Below are positions 42,662 to 51,366 of a DNA stretch of 64,000 nucleotides, in pieces. Under the pieces are notes generated by a model. The model made no database searches. It was given only the letters and a program-made list of their open reading frames with translations, and had not been told where the DNA came from. How positions within the stretch are numbered: position 1 is the first letter of the stretch; each line of letters begins with the position of its first letter. A program made the translations under genes and the position numbers. Source of the stretch: Alphaproteobacteria bacterium LSUCC0719. Its GTDB lineage: Bacteria > Pseudomonadota > Alphaproteobacteria > Puniceispirillales > Puniceispirillaceae. The stretch spans positions 90,632-154,631 of the forward strand of contig JBFPJN010000007.1 of NCBI GenBank assembly GCA_040839025.1, read 5' to 3'.

Positions 42662-43666
42662 ATGAAAACAAGACGACTTGGCGCTTCTGGCCCGCTGATT
42701 TCCGCTATCGGCATTGGGGCGATGTCCTTTACCGATTTTTATGGCACGACAGACGAGTCGCAGTCACATGCCATCCTCGCCACAGCGCTTGATGAAGGGG
42801 TGACACATATCGACACCTCGAACGTCTATGGACCGCACAGGTCGGAAGCGGCCATCGGCAGCTTTCTTGCCAAACAGGGAAATCAGCGTGGCGAGTTGTT
42901 TTCGATCGCGACAAAGGCCGGAATCACCAAGGATCCCGATACAGGTGCGCGGATATACAACAATTCGGCGGCGCATCTCGAAGCTGAACTGGACGGATCA
43001 CTGGCGCGGCTCGGCGTTGAGCGGGTTGACCTTTTCTATGTTCATCGCCGCGACGCGGCGACGCCAATCGAAGAGGTAACGGAAACGCTTGCCGGGCTGA
43101 TCAAGAAGGGAAAGATCGGCGGCTTTGGATTTTCAGAGATCGCGCCATCGTCGCTCCGCCGGGCCAATGCCGTTCATCCTGTGATGGCTGTGCAGTCCGA
43201 ATATTCGCTGGCTGTCCGGTATCCCGAACTTGGCCTTGTCCAGACGACGGCCGAGCTTGGAACAGCGCTTGTCGCCTTCTCGCCAGTCGGGCGTTCGCTT
43301 TTGACCGACAAACCGCATTCACCCGAAAAGGCGGCCGATCTGCCCTTTCTGAAGGTCAATCCACGTTTCCAGGAGCCAAACCTGTCGGCCAACATCGCCG
43401 CTGGTGAGGGGTTCCGGAAGCTTGCCGCTGATATGGGCACATCCGCCGCCGCGCTGGCGATTGCCTGGCTTCTGCATCAGGGTGAACATGTGATCCCGAT
43501 TCCCGGCACGCGGTCGCCAGAACATCTGCGCCAGCATTGTGAAGGCGCAAGACTTGATCTTGATGATGCGGCGCTTGCCGCCATCGAAAAGGTGCTTCCG
43601 GTTGGATGGGCACACGGTGACCGCTATTCACAGGCACAATGGGATGGGCCGGAAAGGTATTGTTGA
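42662..43666 (+). CDS. Aldo/keto reductase
   Basis: A 334-residue (beta/alpha)8 NADPH-dependent reductase. It begins MKTRRLGASGPLISAIGIGAM. The catalytic Tyr is in DTSNVYGPHRSEAAIG, the Lys in IATKAGI, and the His in FYVHRRD. The cofactor-binding C-terminus reads VIPIPGTRSPEHLRQHCEGA. It resembles the YajO/YghZ-type group that reduces small aldehydes; the physiological substrate is not visible. It lies alone after an upstream gap of about 120 nt and is followed 6 nt later by an acetyltransferase. Confidence 0.88.
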   Translation: MKTRRLGASGPLISAIGIGAMSFTDFYGTTDESQSHAILATALDEGVTHIDTSNVYGPHRSEAAIGSFLAKQGNQRGELFSIATKAGITKDPDTGARIYNNSAAHLEAELDGSLARLGVERVDLFYVHRRDAATPIEEVTETLAGLIKKGKIGGFGFSEIAPSSLRRANAVHPVMAVQSEYSLAVRYPELGLVQTTAELGTALVAFSPVGRSLLTDKPHSPEKAADLPFLKVNPRFQEPNLSANIAAGEGFRKLAADMGTSAAALAIAWLLHQGEHVIPIPGTRSPEHLRQHCEGARLDLDDAALAAIEKVLPVGWAHGDRYSQAQWDGPERYC

Positions 43667-43672
43667 CGGGTC

Positions 43673-44407
43673 GTGACTGAAGGGGGAAAGGCAGCATCGG
43701 ACAGGGTGGTCCATCTTGGCCGGGAGGTTCCCGGCTGGGCCGGCGCGCATCCGCCGGATCGTCAGGTCATGACCGGTCGATATTGCCGGTTGGAGCCGCT
43801 CCGGATGGATCATGCCGCCGGACTTCATGATGCCTTTCGCACCGATGCGGATGATATCATCTGGGACTATCTCCCCTATGGCCCCTTTCATAGCCTGTCC
43901 GCATTTGAGGCCTTTCTGGACGCAACCTGTCTTGGTGACAGCCCGCAATTCTATTCCGTGATCGACCCTGCAACCGCCAGACCGGTCGGGATGGCAAGTT
44001 ATCTTCGCCCCGACCCGGCCGGCGGCGTCATCGAGGTTGGTCACATCAACTTCTCGCCCGTGATGCAGCGCCGACCGATAGGCACCGAGGCAATGTATCT
44101 GATGATGCGGCAGGTCTTCATGGTCTGGGGTTATCGCCGCTATGAATGGAAATGCAACGATCTGAATGCCCGTTCCAAGCGTGCCGCGCTCAGGCTCGGC
44201 TTTTCCCATGAGGGGGTGTTCCGGCAGGCAGCGGTCGTCAAGGGCCGTAATCGTGACACCGCCTGGTTTTCCATTCTGGACAGCGAATGGCCGGTTGCGG
44301 CGGCGGCGTTTGACGCCTGGCTCAGCCCTGACAACTTTACCGCCGATGGTCAGCAACATCGGGGGCTTGCCGAAATCAGGGATGGTCTCGGCGCGCCTGG
44401 TGCCTAG
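43673..44407 (+). CDS. GNAT-family N-acetyltransferase (RimJ/RimL type)
   Basis: A 244-residue protein with a GNAT domain in the middle: GRYCRLEPLRMDHAAGLHDAF, VIDPATARPVGMASYL, and RRPIGTEAMYLMMRQVFMVWG (acetyl-CoA-binding region), then YRRYEWKCNDLNARSKRAALRLGF, the C-terminal motif typical of RimJ/RimL relatives. Substrate unknown. It starts with GTG, 6 nt after the aldo/keto reductase, so the two may be co-transcribed. Confidence 0.85.
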   Translation: MTEGGKAASDRVVHLGREVPGWAGAHPPDRQVMTGRYCRLEPLRMDHAAGLHDAFRTDADDIIWDYLPYGPFHSLSAFEAFLDATCLGDSPQFYSVIDPATARPVGMASYLRPDPAGGVIEVGHINFSPVMQRRPIGTEAMYLMMRQVFMVWGYRRYEWKCNDLNARSKRAALRLGFSHEGVFRQAAVVKGRNRDTAWFSILDSEWPVAAAAFDAWLSPDNFTADGQQHRGLAEIRDGLGAPGA

Positions 44408-44419
44408 ACGGACCGCCGC

Positions 44420-45352
44420 GTGACAGGCCCTGCCATCAATCGCCAGATGCACGCCCTCGAATGGGCGATGCTGCTGCTGCTTGCCTTCATCTGGGGCGGG
44501 TCGTTCTTTTTCAACGCTGTGGCGGTCCGTGAACTGCCTGTCCTGACCATTGTGCTTGGTCGTGTCGGCATTGCGGCGCTGATCCTGTTGCTGGTGATGC
44601 GGCTCAAGGGGATCAGGATTCCCCGTCTTCCCGGGCTGCTGGGGGCCTTTGCCGTCATGGGCCTGTTCAACAATGTTCTGCCGTTTGGGCTGATCGTGTG
44701 GGCGCAGGGTCATGTTGCCTCCGGTCAGGCTGCGATCATCAACGCCACAACGCCCATTTTTGCCGCCATCATGGCGCATCTGATGACGAGGGATGAAAAG
44801 ATATCCCTCCGTCAGATTGTCGGCATTCTGATCGCCATTGCCGGTGTCGCAGTGATGATGGGTCAGGCTGCGCGTCAGGATGCCGGAACCGTGCTTGCCG
44901 CCCAGCTGGCGCTTCTGGGGGCCTCGCTCAGCTATGGATTTGTCGCCGCCTATGGTCGCCGCTTCCGGAGCCTTGGCGTATCGCCCCTGGTGACCACAAC
45001 AGGACAGGTCACAATGGCCAGCCTGTTCCTGCTGCCACTCGTGCTGGTAATCGACCGTCCCTGGATGCTGCCGATGCCGTCGCGTGATGCGGTTCTGGCG
45101 GTTGTCGCCATCGCGGTGATCTGCACCGCCTTTGCCTATGGGTTGTATTTCAGAATTCTTGCCAGCGCTGGCGCCACCAACCTGTCACTTGTCACCATGC
45201 TGGTGCCGGCAAGTGCCATTCTTCTCGGCATTCTGTTTCTCGGTGAACGTCTGCTGGCGCATCATCTTGTCGGACTTGGCCTGATTATCTGTGGGCTGAC
45301 GACAATGGATGGGCGGCTGCCACGCCGGATCCTAAGGATGATCAAGGGCTGA
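44420..45352 (+). CDS. EamA/DMT-superfamily transporter
   Basis: A 310-residue inner-membrane protein with ten predicted helices arranged as two EamA repeats; each repeat begins with a WGGSFF-like segment (LLAFIWGGSFFFNAVAV) or its equivalent (ALLGASLSYGFVAAYG). These proteins export amino acids, nucleosides or other metabolites; the cargo cannot be told. The start may be GTG at 44420 or the ATG at 44447. It converges with the amidase, and the last 11 bp of the two genes overlap. Confidence 0.87.
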   Translation: MTGPAINRQMHALEWAMLLLLAFIWGGSFFFNAVAVRELPVLTIVLGRVGIAALILLLVMRLKGIRIPRLPGLLGAFAVMGLFNNVLPFGLIVWAQGHVASGQAAIINATTPIFAAIMAHLMTRDEKISLRQIVGILIAIAGVAVMMGQAARQDAGTVLAAQLALLGASLSYGFVAAYGRRFRSLGVSPLVTTTGQVTMASLFLLPLVLVIDRPWMLPMPSRDAVLAVVAIAVICTAFAYGLYFRILASAGATNLSLVTMLVPASAILLGILFLGERLLAHHLVGLGLIICGLTTMDGRLPRRILRMIKG

Positions 45353-46796
45353 TAACGGGGTCGATGGGATGTGCCGGCCCCCCGGTGACAGTCTCGAAAA
45401 TCTGGGCGGCGGCCAGCAGCGCCGCCTCGCCGCGCGGCTGTCCGATCAACTGGATGCCGATCGGCAAGCCGTCTGGACCAGGCCCGACCGGCACCGATAT
45501 GGCAGGCAGGCCTGTGGTTGTCGCGAGAAAGGCAAAGCGGAGCCAGTCCATATATCCTGTCAGCCTGTGTCCATCGATCTGCCGGACCCATTCTTCGGTC
45601 TGTGGATGCGGCATGCATCCGACGGTGGGGCAGGCAAGAACATCGAAAGTCTGGAAGAAGGCGACCATATTGTTGAAAATGACAGTTCTGTCCAGCTGCG
45701 CGTCGGCGATGTCGTCTGCTGTCAATCTCCGCCCGAACGCGATGTTGTCCCGCAATGTCTGCTTGAAATGATTCGAGACGGTTTTCGGTGTCCGGCGTCC
45801 CGCAACAGCCATATCAAGACCACGAAGCGTATAATAGGTGCGCTCAAGATTGGCTAGGTCGGGACAGGTCTCCTCGATGATCGTGCCATGCGCCTCCATC
45901 TGGCCAAGAACCCCCAGAAGATGTGTCAGAACATCCGGATCAACCTTTGCCATACCGTTGAAATCTGCGGAAAAGCCTATCTTCAGTTTGGGGGCTTCCT
46001 GCGCTGTTGCCGCCTGTATCACCGCTGTCTCGAAACTGTCTGTAAACGGGCCGGGATAGGATATCGGAAGCGCCGGTGTGTACCCTGCCATGGCATCGAG
46101 AAAGAGCGCACAGTCGCGAACCGAGCGCGCCATCGGCCCCTGCACGCCCTCGGTCGCGAATCCCGCCGGGCTGGCGCTGGCGGCCCGGCCGGGGCTTGGC
46201 CGCAGCCCGACAACACCGCAATAGCAGGCTGGCGTGCGCAGGCTCCCACCATGATCTGACCCGTGGCTGAGCCAGACCTCGCCGGTGGCAAGCGATGCTG
46301 CCGCGCCGCCCGATGATCCGCCGGCATTCAGACGGGTGTTCCACGGGTTGAGTGTCGGCCCGAAAACATCGTTGAAGGTGTTGCCACCGGCACCCATTTC
46401 CGGGGTGTTGGTCTTGCCGATGACAATACCCCCCCGCGATTCAAGACGTGTGACAAGCGGGTCGCTGGTGTCGGGAACGAAATCGGCAAAGCCCTTTGTG
46501 CCAAAGGTGGTGCGCACCCCCGCGACCATCGTCAGATCCTTGATGGTGATCGGCAGGCCGGCGAGATTCCGAGTGATGTCTGGATCGCGCCGATCGAGAC
46601 CGTCCGCTGCCGCATAGGCGCGCTCCCTGCAGAGTGTCGGCATGGCGTTGATGGCCGGCTCGACAGCCTCGATCCGGGCAAAGGCGGCGTCAAGACAGTC
46701 CCTGACGCTGATCTCGCCCGTCCTGAGCATGGCGATGACCTCATGCGCCTGACGGCGGCATAGATCCGGTCCGGTATATCCGGTTGAAGTCGTCAT
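45342..46796 (-). CDS. Amidase (amidase-signature family)
   Basis: A 484-residue hydrolase from the ATG at 46796 (MTTSTGYTGPDL). The Ser-cisSer-Lys catalytic triad is visible: Lys in PITIKDLTMVAG, cis-Ser in NAGGSSGGAAASLATG, and nucleophile Ser in HGSDHGGSLRTPACY. Members hydrolyse amides or transamidate Gln-tRNA; without gatB/gatC partners, a free-standing catabolic or detoxifying amidase is likelier than GatA. An upstream extension of the frame to 46859 lacks homology. Confidence 0.9.
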   Translation of the reverse strand: MTTSTGYTGPDLCRRQAHEVIAMLRTGEISVRDCLDAAFARIEAVEPAINAMPTLCRERAYAAADGLDRRDPDITRNLAGLPITIKDLTMVAGVRTTFGTKGFADFVPDTSDPLVTRLESRGGIVIGKTNTPEMGAGGNTFNDVFGPTLNPWNTRLNAGGSSGGAAASLATGEVWLSHGSDHGGSLRTPACYCGVVGLRPSPGRAASASPAGFATEGVQGPMARSVRDCALFLDAMAGYTPALPISYPGPFTDSFETAVIQAATAQEAPKLKIGFSADFNGMAKVDPDVLTHLLGVLGQMEAHGTIIEETCPDLANLERTYYTLRGLDMAVAGRRTPKTVSNHFKQTLRDNIAFGRRLTADDIADAQLDRTVIFNNMVAFFQTFDVLACPTVGCMPHPQTEEWVRQIDGHRLTGYMDWLRFAFLATTTGLPAISVPVGPGPDGLPIGIQLIGQPRGEAALLAAAQIFETVTGGPAHPIDPVISP

Positions 46797-46912
46797 GGAA
46801 CGGACTCTCCAGAGTGGTTGCACTGGAATATTTATCCTCTGCAAGATGAATGCTGGCATGGGGCCGGCAGCTTGTCGAGCCGATCTGCAGCAGGCAACGG
46901 GAGCAAGGCGCG

Positions 46913-47326
46913 ATGAAGATTGTGATGAACATGGTGCGCAAACCCTTCAAGAAGGGCGAGGTGATTTTCGAAACCAACGAGAAAAGTGATGAACTGTTTC
47001 TCATCAACAGCGGCAAGGTCGAAATTCGGTCGCGTGAAGGATTTCTGCTGGCGACGCTCGGCGAAGGCGAATTGTTTGGTGAGATGGCCTCGATCATGGG
47101 CGAACGGGAACGCACGGCACGGGCGGTCTCGGCCAGCACGTCCGTCATTGATGTTATTGATGCCTCTACCATGCAGCGCAAGCTTGGCGAAGCCGACCCT
47201 GTGTTGCGCGCGCTGATCCGCAATCTGACAAACAGGCTTGCTGATGCCAATCAGAAGAATGAGGACCAGTGGCAGCAACTCAATATCTACCGCAGTCTTG
47301 CGCCCGACGAGATCCAGAGGCCCTGA
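46913..47326 (+). CDS. Stand-alone cyclic-nucleotide-binding (CAP_ED) domain protein
   Basis: A 137-residue protein consisting of one cNMP-binding domain: FKKGEVIFETNEKSDELFLINSGKVEI, the phosphate-binding cassette region GEGELFGEMASIMGERERTARAVS, and a C-terminal helix. It has no winged-helix DNA-binding part and no kinase or channel, unlike Crp/Fnr. The cassette retains Gly-Glu and the Arg-Thr-Ala segment expected for cAMP/cGMP contact. It may regulate a partner protein. The ATG at 46913 has GGGAG upstream; the longer frame from 46850 has no homology. Confidence 0.82.
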   Translation: MKIVMNMVRKPFKKGEVIFETNEKSDELFLINSGKVEIRSREGFLLATLGEGELFGEMASIMGERERTARAVSASTSVIDVIDASTMQRKLGEADPVLRALIRNLTNRLADANQKNEDQWQQLNIYRSLAPDEIQRP

Positions 47327-47494
47327 CCGACGTCACACATCGGACATTTCCAGGTGAAAAAAACGTGTGGTGAATGGGGTAAATCCGACATGCCATTCCT
47401 ATATAATGGGTCATGACTGGCCACCGTGCTGGTCCAGCGGGGGTTTGCCCCGGTCCGCCGACAGATGGCACCGATAGATAGAAGGACGGTTTTC

Positions 47495-48079
47495 ATGGCC
47501 AATGATATGACGCTTGAGCAACTTTTTACCGAGGCGCGTTCGTTCAAATTCTTTTCTGACAAGCCGGTCAGCGAGGATCAGCTTCGTGCGCTCTACGAGG
47601 TCGCGAAATTCGCTCCGTCAGCATCGAATTCCTGCCCGATGCGAATCACCTTCGTAACCACGCCCGAGAGCAGGGAAAAACTGCTTCAGGCATCGATGCC
47701 GGGCAATGTCGACAAGATCAAATCGGCTCCGGTAACAGCCATTATTGCCTATGACATGGCCTTTTTCGAGAACTACCCGCGCTTGGCACCGCATATGGAA
47801 AACCCGCCAAAGGAGGCCTCGCTTCCCGAACCGGCGCTGGAAAAGGTGGCGCTTCGCAACAGCTCGCTTCAGGCCGGGTTTCTGATGACGGTGGCGCGGG
47901 GCATGGGGCTTGATTGCGGGCCAATGTCCGGGTTCAAGAATGCTGTTGTCGACGAGCTGTTCTATGCTGGCACGACATGGCGCTCCAACTTCCTGCTGAA
48001 TCTCGGCTATGGCGATGGGGAAAAGCTTCATGGCCGTGCGGCCAGGCTGGAATTCGACGAAGCCTGCCGGATCGTCTGA
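47495..48079 (+). CDS. Nitroreductase-family NAD(P)H:FMN oxidoreductase (RutE/HadB-like)
   Basis: A 194-residue flavoprotein. It begins MANDMTLEQLFTEARSFKFF, with FMN-binding PSASNSCPMRITFV and the C-terminal GYGDGEKLHGRAARLEF. Its length and the MRITFV/ARGMGLDCGPMSGFKN segments resemble malonic semialdehyde reductase RutE. The Rut pathway is otherwise absent, so it may act on another semialdehyde or quinone. GAAGGA precedes the ATG. A hairpin (CGGGG/CCCCG near 47440) and a perfect TATAAT (47402-47407) lie upstream. Confidence 0.83.
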   Translation: MANDMTLEQLFTEARSFKFFSDKPVSEDQLRALYEVAKFAPSASNSCPMRITFVTTPESREKLLQASMPGNVDKIKSAPVTAIIAYDMAFFENYPRLAPHMENPPKEASLPEPALEKVALRNSSLQAGFLMTVARGMGLDCGPMSGFKNAVVDELFYAGTTWRSNFLLNLGYGDGEKLHGRAARLEFDEACRIV

Positions 48080-48102
48080 GGCTTGTAACCAGAGATTGAT
48101 TG

Positions 48103-48462
48103 CTAGAAGGCCAGCTCCTCCGCCGATATGGCAATGCCAAGCGAGGATGCTTTCGAGACAAGATCGCTGACCACATCGGCTGGCAGCGCAAGGCCCGTTG
48201 CGCGCGCCGAAGCCTGGTGACGGTGTTCCGGTTCACCGGGATACATGATTTCGGCAATGCCATCCTGCGGGGCACTTTCCTTCCAGCTGGCAATCCGTGC
48301 GCCATACCAGAATGTGCGCATCACGCCATGTGAGGAATGCCCCCACAGATCAGCCTGAACAAGTGTGTCTGCAAGATGGGTGGCGGTGTCTGTCGGCACC
48401 CCCATCGCGATATAGCTCTCGCTTACAAGGTGACACAGCCGGTGGGGGTCGGTTTGATACAT
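48103..48462 (-). pseudogene. Internally deleted malate/L-lactate dehydrogenase (Ldh_2 family) remnant
   Basis: From the ATG at 48462 the frame encodes only 119 residues. The first 75 (MYQTDPHRLCHL...ADLWGHSSHGVMRTFWYGARI) match the N-terminus of Ldh_2 dehydrogenases, including the substrate His in SHGVMR. The last 40 (MYPGEPEHRHQASARATGLAL...) match the C-terminus. The central NAD-binding portion of a normal roughly 340-residue protein, about 220 residues, is missing. The frame is kept, which suggests an in-frame deletion. The remnant cannot bind NAD and is probably non-functional. Confidence 0.75.
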
Positions 48463-48611
48463 ATCTACCGTCTTGGAGGTGAGAGAAACGACTAACGGAA
48501 TGAACATAGTCGATTATATCGGTCCGTTCAGGCTGAAAATGGCTGGCGTCGCTGCTGTGAATGGCTAATCTGTGGCGTAGATGTATCAGCGCACCAACAA
48601 GGGGGTTCAAG

Positions 48612-49970
48612 GTGGGACATATCTCTTTTGAGGATCTGAAATCAGAAACGGCAGCCGGCACGATCGATACGGTGCTTGCCTGCATTGTCGATATGCAGGG
48701 GCGGCTTGCCGGCAAACGGTTTCACGCTGAGCATTTTGTCGAAAGCGCCTGGGAAGAGACGCATTGCTGTGACTATCTGCTGGCAACCGATCTCGAGATG
48801 GCGACGCCGGATGGCTATGAGGCCACATCCTGGGAATCCGGCTATGGCGACTACATCATGAAGCCCGACCTTTCGACCCTTCGCCGTGTCCCCTGGCTTG
48901 AGGGCACGGCGCTGGTGCTTTGCGATGTTCTGGATCACCACACCCATCAGGAGGTGCCGCATTCGCCGCGCGCACTTCTCAAGAAACAGGTGGCGCGCGC
49001 CGCGGCTATGGGCTTCGAGGCGATGACAGCCACCGAACTGGAATTCTTTATCTTCGAGAAGAGCTTTGATGAAATCCGCAAGTCCGGCTTTGCCGATCTG
49101 GCCCCGATCAGCGGCTATAACGAGGATTACCATATCCTGCAGACAACCAAGGAAGAGCATGTGATGCGCCCGCTCCGCAACCATCTGCGGGCGGCTGGCA
49201 TTCCGGTTGAGAATTCCAAGGGTGAAGCCGAGACAGGCCAGGAAGAGCTGAACATCAAATATGCCGAGGCCATGCTGACCGCCGATTATCACACCATCGC
49301 CAAACACGCCGCCAAGGAAATCGGCTGGCAGCAGGGGCGCGCCGTGTCGTTTCTGCCAAAATGGCATCATGACAAGGTTGGGTCGTCATCGCATATCCAC
49401 CAGTCACTGTGGAAGGATGGCGCGCCAGCCTTCTATGACGCCGGCGCCCCGCTCGGAATGTCGGGTCTGATGCGGAACTATCTTGCCGGATTGTTGAAAT
49501 ATGCCGGTGAAACAACCTATTTCCTGGCCCCCTACATCAACAGCTACAAGCGGTTTGCCAAGGGAACCTTTGCGCCGACACGGATCATCTGGTCGGTCGA
49601 CAACCGCACCGCCGGTTTCCGTGTCTGCGGTGACGGAACGCCGGGTGTGCGGGTTGAATGCCGGATCGGCGGGTCCGATCTTAACCCCTATCTGGCGATG
49701 GCGGCGCAGCTTGCCGCCGGTCTGTCCGGCATTGAGGAAGGTCTTGAACTGCCACCCGCGACCACAGGCGATGTCTATAAGGGACGTTCGGCCATGCTGC
49801 CGGCAACGCTTCGCGATGCGCGCGCCGCGATGATGCGTTCGAAAATGATGCGCGAGGCCTTTGGCGAGGGTGTCATGCGGCACTATGCACGCGCCGCCGC
49901 CTGGGAAATTGAAGAGTTCGACCGTGTTGTCACGGATTACGAGGTGGCACGCGGGTTCGAGCGTGCCTGA
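48612..49970 (+). CDS. Glutamine-synthetase-family ligase (gamma-glutamylamine synthetase type)
   Basis: A 452-residue enzyme from the GTG at 48612. The GS catalytic domain is visible: ATELEFFIFEKS, NSKGEAETGQEELNIKYAEAM, KWHHDKVGSSSHIHQSLW (metal and ATP site) and RVECRIGGSDLNPYLAMAA. It resembles PuuA/GlnT-type ligases, which join glutamate to an amine such as putrescine, ethanolamine or methylamine, more than biosynthetic GlnA. The N-terminal beta-grasp is short. It is followed 19 nt later by an aldehyde dehydrogenase and then an iron alcohol dehydrogenase, suggesting an amine/alcohol catabolic operon. Confidence 0.88.
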   Translation: MGHISFEDLKSETAAGTIDTVLACIVDMQGRLAGKRFHAEHFVESAWEETHCCDYLLATDLEMATPDGYEATSWESGYGDYIMKPDLSTLRRVPWLEGTALVLCDVLDHHTHQEVPHSPRALLKKQVARAAAMGFEAMTATELEFFIFEKSFDEIRKSGFADLAPISGYNEDYHILQTTKEEHVMRPLRNHLRAAGIPVENSKGEAETGQEELNIKYAEAMLTADYHTIAKHAAKEIGWQQGRAVSFLPKWHHDKVGSSSHIHQSLWKDGAPAFYDAGAPLGMSGLMRNYLAGLLKYAGETTYFLAPYINSYKRFAKGTFAPTRIIWSVDNRTAGFRVCGDGTPGVRVECRIGGSDLNPYLAMAAQLAAGLSGIEEGLELPPATTGDVYKGRSAMLPATLRDARAAMMRSKMMREAFGEGVMRHYARAAAWEIEEFDRVVTDYEVARGFERA

Positions 49971-49989
49971 CCGGAAGGGAAGCTGAATA

Positions 49990-51366
49990 ATGACTGAAAT
50001 ACGCTGTATTTCCCCGATCGACGGATCGGTGGTGGCGACCCGCAAGGCATTGGATCGTCCCACGGCAATGGCGACCATCAACGCTGCGCGTGCCGCACAG
50101 CCTGGCTGGGCGGCGCGTCCACTTGACGAACGTATCGCGCTGGTGATGGCGGGGGTCGCGGCGCTTGGCGCGGCGAATGACGAGATTGTTCCCGAACTTG
50201 CCCATATGATGGGGCGTCCGGTTCGCTATGGGGGTGAGTTTGGCGGGGTTGAGGAACGGGCCGGCCATATGGCCTCGATTGCCGCGGCGTCGCTGGCTGA
50301 CATCAAGGTTGGTGAAGACGCCCAGTTCAGGCGGTTCATCAGGCGTCTGCCACATGGCGTGGTGTTTGTCGTTGCACCCTGGAACTATCCCTATCTGACA
50401 GCCATCAACACCATCGCGCCGGCGCTGATTGCCGGCAATGCGGTGGTGCTGAAACACGCCACCCAGACGCTTCTTGCCGGCGAGCGTCTTGCGACCGCGT
50501 TCCACGCAGCCGGTGTGCCTGAATCGTTGTTTGTGAATCTCTGCCTTGACCATGACACCACTGCCGGGCTGATCGGGGACGGGCTGTTCGATTTCATCAA
50601 CTTCACCGGCTCTGTTGGCGGTGGCCGCGCGATGGAACATGCGGCGGCAGGAACCTTTACCGGTGTCGGTACCGAGCTTGGCGGCAAGGATCCAGGCTAT
50701 GTGATGGAAGATGCCGATCTTGAGGCAGCGGTGGCGACGCTTGTCGATGCGGCGATGTTCAATTCGGGGCAGTGCTGCTGTGGCATTGAACGGATCTATG
50801 TCCATCACAGCCTGTATGATGAATTTGTCGATCGCGCCGTGGCAACGGTGAATGGCTACCAGCTTGGCAATCCTCTCGACCATGACACGACGATGGGACC
50901 GATGGCGCATGTCCGCTTTGCCGCCCATGTGCGCCGCCAGATCGACGATGCGGTTGCCGCCGGTGCGGTGGCGCATATCGCCCGCATGGCCGGGGATGAT
51001 GACGGTGCCTATCTGACGCCGCAGGTGCTGACAAATGTCACCCATGACATGGAGGTGATGCGCGAGGAAAGCTTTGGCCCTGTCGTCGGGATCATGAAGG
51101 TGCGCGATGATGATGAAGCCGTCGCGATGATGAATGACAGCCATTACGGCCTGACAGCAAGCCTGTGGACAGGCGATGTGGACCGGGCCGAGGCTGTTGG
51201 CAACCGTGTCGAGACGGGCACCGTATTTCTGAACCGTGCCGATTATCTCGATCCGGGTCTGTGCTGGACCGGGGTCAAGGATACGGGCCGTGGTGGCGGT
51301 CTGTCAGTCATCGGTTTTCATAATCTGACCCGTCCGAAATCCTATCACCTGAAGAAAGTTACATGA
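49990..51366 (+). CDS. NAD(P)-dependent aldehyde dehydrogenase
   Basis: A 458-residue enzyme. It starts MTEIRCISPIDGSVVATRKA, and has the oxyanion/NAD motif APWNYPYLTAINTIAPALIAG, the general-base Glu in GTELGGKDPGYVM, and the catalytic Cys in MFNSGQCCCGIERIYV. Size and motifs suit a succinate-semialdehyde or gamma-glutamyl-aldehyde dehydrogenase. It overlaps the next gene by 4 nt, so coupling is likely. Confidence 0.9.
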   Translation: MTEIRCISPIDGSVVATRKALDRPTAMATINAARAAQPGWAARPLDERIALVMAGVAALGAANDEIVPELAHMMGRPVRYGGEFGGVEERAGHMASIAAASLADIKVGEDAQFRRFIRRLPHGVVFVVAPWNYPYLTAINTIAPALIAGNAVVLKHATQTLLAGERLATAFHAAGVPESLFVNLCLDHDTTAGLIGDGLFDFINFTGSVGGGRAMEHAAAGTFTGVGTELGGKDPGYVMEDADLEAAVATLVDAAMFNSGQCCCGIERIYVHHSLYDEFVDRAVATVNGYQLGNPLDHDTTMGPMAHVRFAAHVRRQIDDAVAAGAVAHIARMAGDDDGAYLTPQVLTNVTHDMEVMREESFGPVVGIMKVRDDDEAVAMMNDSHYGLTASLWTGDVDRAEAVGNRVETGTVFLNRADYLDPGLCWTGVKDTGRGGGLSVIGFHNLTRPKSYHLKKVT

